Shown here: positions 5,324 to 8,093 of the stretch, in pieces
Layout of the letters: each line of letters opens with the position of its first letter
How positions within the stretch are numbered: the stretch's first letter is position 1
NCBI GenBank assembly: GCA_016462625.1
Contig: JAEMSV010000141.1
Span: forward strand, 1-8,093
Reading direction: 5' to 3'
Length of the DNA stretch: 8,093 nucleotides
Source of the DNA: Solirubrobacteraceae bacterium
GTDB taxonomy: Bacteria; Actinomycetota; Thermoleophilia; Solirubrobacterales; Solirubrobacteraceae
The notes under the pieces: generated by a model
Told to the model about the DNA's origin: nothing
What the model saw: only the letters and a program-made list of their open reading frames with translations
The model's database searches: none
Translations under genes and position numbers: made by a program

Positions 5324-6717
5324 AGCAGCACCGGCTGGGTCAGCGCGCTCGCCCCGGGGATGATCCCGTCGGCGTCGGTCTGCATCCACTGCTCGAGCAG
5401 CGCGCAGTACAGCGCCCGGTAGTCGGCGGTGTGGCGGAGGTTGCCGTCGCCGTCGAGCCCGGCGCCGATCCCGGACGTCGCGAGCCCGGGGAACTCGCCG
5501 ATCATGCCCTGCTGGACGTCGCGGCCGATGACGAACGCGGTGCCCGCGGCGCCGTGGTCCGTGCCGGCGGAGCCGTTCTCCTCGGGGCGGCGGCCGAACT
5601 CGGTCCACAGCAGGATCACGACGCGGTGGTCGAGGCCGCGCAGGCGCAGGTCCTGCCAGAAGGCCCGGAGGTTCTCGCTCGTGGTCCGCAGATTCCCCCC
5701 GAAGTCGCCGGCCTGGCCCGAGTGGGTGTCCCAGCCGCCTGAGGCATCGACGGTCACCGCGCGGATCGGCAGGTAGTCGCCGGCCGTGTTGACGTGCAGC
5801 AGCCGGGCCAGCGACTGCAGGCGCGTCTTCAGGGAGCTGTTCGCGGTCGGGTACCCGGCGGTCGCGTCGGTCGCGGGCGCACTGGTCGCCGACGAGAGCT
5901 CGGTGCGCAGCTGGGCGGAACTGGCGTGGACCCGGCGCGCGTACGCCAGTGCCGGATCGGACGCGCCGAGCGCGCCGAGCTGGGCATGGGCGTCGCGCAA
6001 CCGGGTCGTCATCGCCCCCCAGGTCCCGTGGGTCCCGAAGTCGTATGAGCCGATGCTGTCCGTCGCGGCGACGGGGTTGACGTTCGTCGCGAGCGCGGGG
6101 GAGAGCGCGCCGGAGAAGCTCAGCCCCTGGATCGGGTTGGCGGGCGAGCCAACGCGGTCGAGGTACCGCCCGAGCCAGCCGGTGCTGCCCATCGCGTCCA
6201 GCGCGCCGACCTCCCAGTAGTGCCGCGAGGTGAAGTGCGAGTAGTTGGGCGCGGGGTAGCCGATCGCGGGCGCCACGGCGACGCCGCAGTCCGGGCTGTC
6301 CCACAGTTGCCGCAGGGCCTCGGCGTCCGGGTGCCAGACGAGCGACGGGTCGGGCGCGAAGCGGCGCGCCGGGTCGTCGGCGATGGCGAGGGTCGGGCGC
6401 AGGGTCGCGTACCGAGCGTGCCCGGCGGGGGCGAGGATGGAGAAGTTGTCCGCGCCGCCGTCCATGAACATCGAGACGACCACCCGGTGGTCGCCCGCGG
6501 CCTCGGCGATCGCGGCCTCGAACGCCTCGGGCGCGAGCAGCTTCCCGGCGCCGTACACCGAGAGCGCGAGACCCGCACCGCGCAGGAGCAGCGAGCGGCG
6601 GGACAGCCCGGTGCCGGCGGGCGTCGGCATCCCCGGCTCGATCGCCGGGAGTCCCGCCCCGGCGCGCGCGATGCCGTCGTGGGAGCGGGTCCAGTCGGTG
6701 CAGCAACGATGGCTCAT
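5320..6717 (-). CDS. DUF1501 protein with Tat signal
   Basis: The 465-residue product matches DUF1501, a family placed in the alkaline phosphatase/sulfatase-like superfamily but without an established reaction. Visible signatures are MFMDGGADNFSIL (about 83-95), ASGGWDTHSGQ (about 324-334) and LLWTEFGRRPEENGSAGTDH (about 369-388). A twin-arginine signal, SRRSLLLRG at 39-47 followed by a hydrophobic stretch, predicts folded export by Tat. ATG 6717 directly abuts the DUF1800 stop (TGAATG) and has AGGTG six nt upstream. This gives a 38-residue leader before the twin arginines, including a CC pair at 5-6. ATG 6630 (residue 30) is a possible shorter start but lacks a well-spaced ribosome binding site. 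The cupredoxin gene overlaps its 3' end. DUF1501 commonly sits next to DUF1800, as here; any catalytic claim would be speculation. Confidence 0.93.
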   Translation of the reverse strand: MSHRCCTDWTRSHDGIARAGAGLPAIEPGMPTPAGTGLSRRSLLLRGAGLALSVYGAGKLLAPEAFEAAIAEAAGDHRVVVSMFMDGGADNFSILAPAGHARYATLRPTLAIADDPARRFAPDPSLVWHPDAEALRQLWDSPDCGVAVAPAIGYPAPNYSHFTSRHYWEVGALDAMGSTGWLGRYLDRVGSPANPIQGLSFSGALSPALATNVNPVAATDSIGSYDFGTHGTWGAMTTRLRDAHAQLGALGASDPALAYARRVHASSAQLRTELSSATSAPATDATAGYPTANSSLKTRLQSLARLLHVNTAGDYLPIRAVTVDASGGWDTHSGQAGDFGGNLRTTSENLRAFWQDLRLRGLDHRVVILLWTEFGRRPEENGSAGTDHGAAGTAFVIGRDVQQGMIGEFPGLATSGIGAGLDGDGNLRHTADYRALYCALLEQWMQTDADGIIPGASALTQPVLL

Positions 6718-8093
6718 TCAGCACACCTGGTAGTCGGGAGACGCCGCGAGCAGATGCCGCAGCCCGTTCTGGCGCATGGCCCGGAAGTCGTTCGTGCCGA
6801 TGCCGCCGGGGCGCGTCTGGTCGGCGTAGGCGCGCAGCGCGCCGAGGGTCTCTGGGGTGATGGTCGGGTCACCCCAGAAGCGCAGCGCGGCGGCGACCGC
6901 CTCGGCGGGCGTCTCGGTCGAGCCGCTGTAGCTCGCCGCGGTGGCGGCCACGCCGTTCATCGCCTCGTAGACGAGGCCCCAGCGACCGAGGTGCGTCGAG
7001 GTGTCGAGCCACGCGGCGTCCTTCCAGCCGGCCACGTTCGGCGGGAAGAACAGGCGCTGCCCGGACCCGTCGGCCCGCCACGACCAGTTCGTGTTCACGA
7101 CCCCGCGGCCCGCAGCGCGCAGCAGTCCGGCCGAGAGCACGGCGGGCGGCTTGACCATGGTCGGGCCGGCGTGGAAGTCGGGGTGCAGCAGGATCGCCTC
7201 CACGACCTCGGTGATCGACCGGCCGCTGTTGACGTAGAGCGACTCGAGGGCGCCCTGGGTCGCGGCCGACGGCGCCGTCGGCACGAAGTACGACCACAGC
7301 TTCAGGACGAAGAACGAGCGGTGGTACGGGTTGTCGAGGCACAGGTCGACTGCGGCGCGCCAGTCGAACGTGCCGGTCCTCGCGTATGGCTTGCCCGCCC
7401 AGAGGGTCTTCGAGCCGGTGTCGTGACGCGTGCGGTCGAACCGGAAGTTCACGAGGCGGCCGATGTCGTCGTCCCAGTCCGCGCGCCACCCCGTCAGTGC
7501 GCGGGCGAGCGCCCGGACGTCGGTTTCGGTGTACGCGCCGCGGTCCGCGCCGAGCGTGAAGAGCTCCATCAGCTCGCGGGCGTAGTTCTCGTTCGGATGC
7601 CAGCGGTGGTTCTCGATCCCGCTGAGCCAGACGAGCATCGCCGGGTCGATCGTGATCGCGACCGTGAGGTCGGTGAACGAGCCGAGGGCGCGGGTGCGCA
7701 GCATCTCGTTCTGGTCGACGGCGAGCCACTGGCCGATGTCACTCGCCGACGTCGCGAACCAGTCGTGGAGGATGAGCGTCATCCGCTCGACGAGTGGCTG
7801 GTCGGAGCGGACCATGCGGTCGAGCCACCAGCAGTGGTCGTGGCCCCACTGGTCGCGCGGGGCGAGTGCGACCGGCGTCGGGCCCACCAGTGACGCCGCG
7901 CCCGATGGGCGGGTGAGGCTCTGGACTGCGGCCTCGACGCCCATCGCGGCGAGACGGTCGGCGTCGGCGCGGCCCTTCGGCCCGAAGCCGGCGCGCCAGA
8001 GCAGACGCTCGGCCTGCGCGGTCCCGAACGGGCCGCCGTAGATCTCGAGACCCTCGGGTCGCGGCGGACGCTGCGGCGGGATCGGCAGCGGGC
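6718..8093 (-). CDS. DUF1800 protein, N-terminus beyond the right edge
   Basis: About 457 residues are visible, ending at the TGA at 6720-6718. The frame stays open to the window edge and is clearly coding there. The family's N-terminal motif AERLLWRAGFGPKGRADADR (positions about 8019-7960) lies upstream of the in-frame ATG at 7944, so that ATG is internal. The visible N-terminal end is Pro-rich (PLPIPPQRPPRPEGLEIYGG). The most conserved DUF1800 segment is HPNENYARELMELFTLG (about 7599-7549). An N-terminal signal peptide, if present, is outside the window. The function of DUF1800 is not established; it is typically encoded beside DUF1501, as here, and its stop abuts the DUF1501 ATG. The protein ends in cysteine (PDYQVC). 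It is probably the promoter-proximal gene, or near it, in a leftward operon with DUF1501 and the cupredoxin. Confidence 0.92.
   Translation of the reverse strand, partial: PLPIPPQRPPRPEGLEIYGGPFGTAQAERLLWRAGFGPKGRADADRLAAMGVEAAVQSLTRPSGAASLVGPTPVALAPRDQWGHDHCWWLDRMVRSDQPLVERMTLILHDWFATSASDIGQWLAVDQNEMLRTRALGSFTDLTVAITIDPAMLVWLSGIENHRWHPNENYARELMELFTLGADRGAYTETDVRALARALTGWRADWDDDIGRLVNFRFDRTRHDTGSKTLWAGKPYARTGTFDWRAAVDLCLDNPYHRSFFVLKLWSYFVPTAPSAATQGALESLYVNSGRSITEVVEAILLHPDFHAGPTMVKPPAVLSAGLLRAAGRGVVNTNWSWRADGSGQRLFFPPNVAGWKDAAWLDTSTHLGRWGLVYEAMNGVAATAASYSGSTETPAEAVAAALRFWGDPTITPETLGALRAYADQTRPGGIGTNDFRAMRQNGLRHLLAASPDYQVC
6724..6728 (-). promoter_or_regulatory. Ribosome binding site of the DUF1501 gene, inside DUF1800
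   Basis: On the minus strand AGGTG lies in the last codons of the DUF1800 gene, six nucleotides before the DUF1501 ATG. The stop and start read TGAATG with no gap, so ribosomes finishing DUF1800 can restart directly. The site supports ATG 6717 over the downstream ATG 6630. Confidence 0.5.

Noticed and set aside
5324..6724. Extension of the cupredoxin frame far upstream, suggesting a large fusion protein
   Set aside because: The extension overlaps the whole DUF1501 gene in another frame and is Arg/Pro-rich noise. GTG 5323 gives a clean signal peptide and a 4-bp coupled overlap.
6220..7893. A 557-codon open frame on the plus strand across DUF1501/DUF1800
   Set aside because: It lies opposite two well-supported conserved families and has the composition of a shadow frame (Arg, Val, Gly, Ala runs) with no motif.

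Overview
The window is very GC-rich with dense, barely spaced genes and strong third-position G/C bias. It suggests an actinobacterial chromosome, most likely the Thermoleophilia/Solirubrobacterales side. That placement is an inference from three things: a DUF1800-DUF1501 pair, a secreted D-glucuronyl C5-epimerase-type protein, and a lysine-rich Cys-bracketed tract in a secreted cupredoxin. I see no tRNA, rRNA, IS element, integrase, CRISPR array or phage gene; this looks like ordinary chromosome.

Left block (1-2406). The start of a leftward gene (coiled coil, then an Ala/Pro linker) runs off the left edge. It is divergent from a rightward TetR-family regulator. The 95-bp gap between them carries two similar GACC-N3-GGTC operators, themselves arranged as a larger inverted repeat and overlapping promoter-like elements for both directions. 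The regulator is followed after 11 bp by the beta (carboxyltransferase) subunit of an acyl-CoA carboxylase, so the two probably form an autoregulated operon. The partner biotin carboxylase/BCCP subunit is not in the window.

Middle block (2477-4706, rightward). Two secreted envelope proteins lie 16 bp apart: a 522-residue protein with a D-glucuronyl C5-epimerase C-terminal-type catalytic domain, a beta-sandwich-like tail and a basic C-terminus; and a 214-residue M15-type zinc peptidase (VanY/endolysin-like peptidoglycan peptidase) with all expected metal ligands.

Right block (8093-4712, leftward). A tightly coupled three-gene run enters from the right edge: DUF1800 (5' end missing), DUF1501 (Tat-exported; its ATG abuts the DUF1800 stop) and a Sec-exported cupredoxin whose GTG start overlaps the DUF1501 stop by 4 bp. 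The coupling suggests that DUF1800, DUF1501 and the blue-copper protein act together outside the membrane, but the biochemical role of the DUF pair is not established. This block converges on the M15 gene with only 5 bp between the two stop codons.

Of the seven genes, at least four and probably five (epimerase-like, M15, DUF1501, cupredoxin, perhaps DUF1800) act outside the membrane, so most of the window is a cell-envelope neighbourhood. The points most worth pursuing are the coupled cupredoxin with its polycationic tract and the divergent double-operator region.
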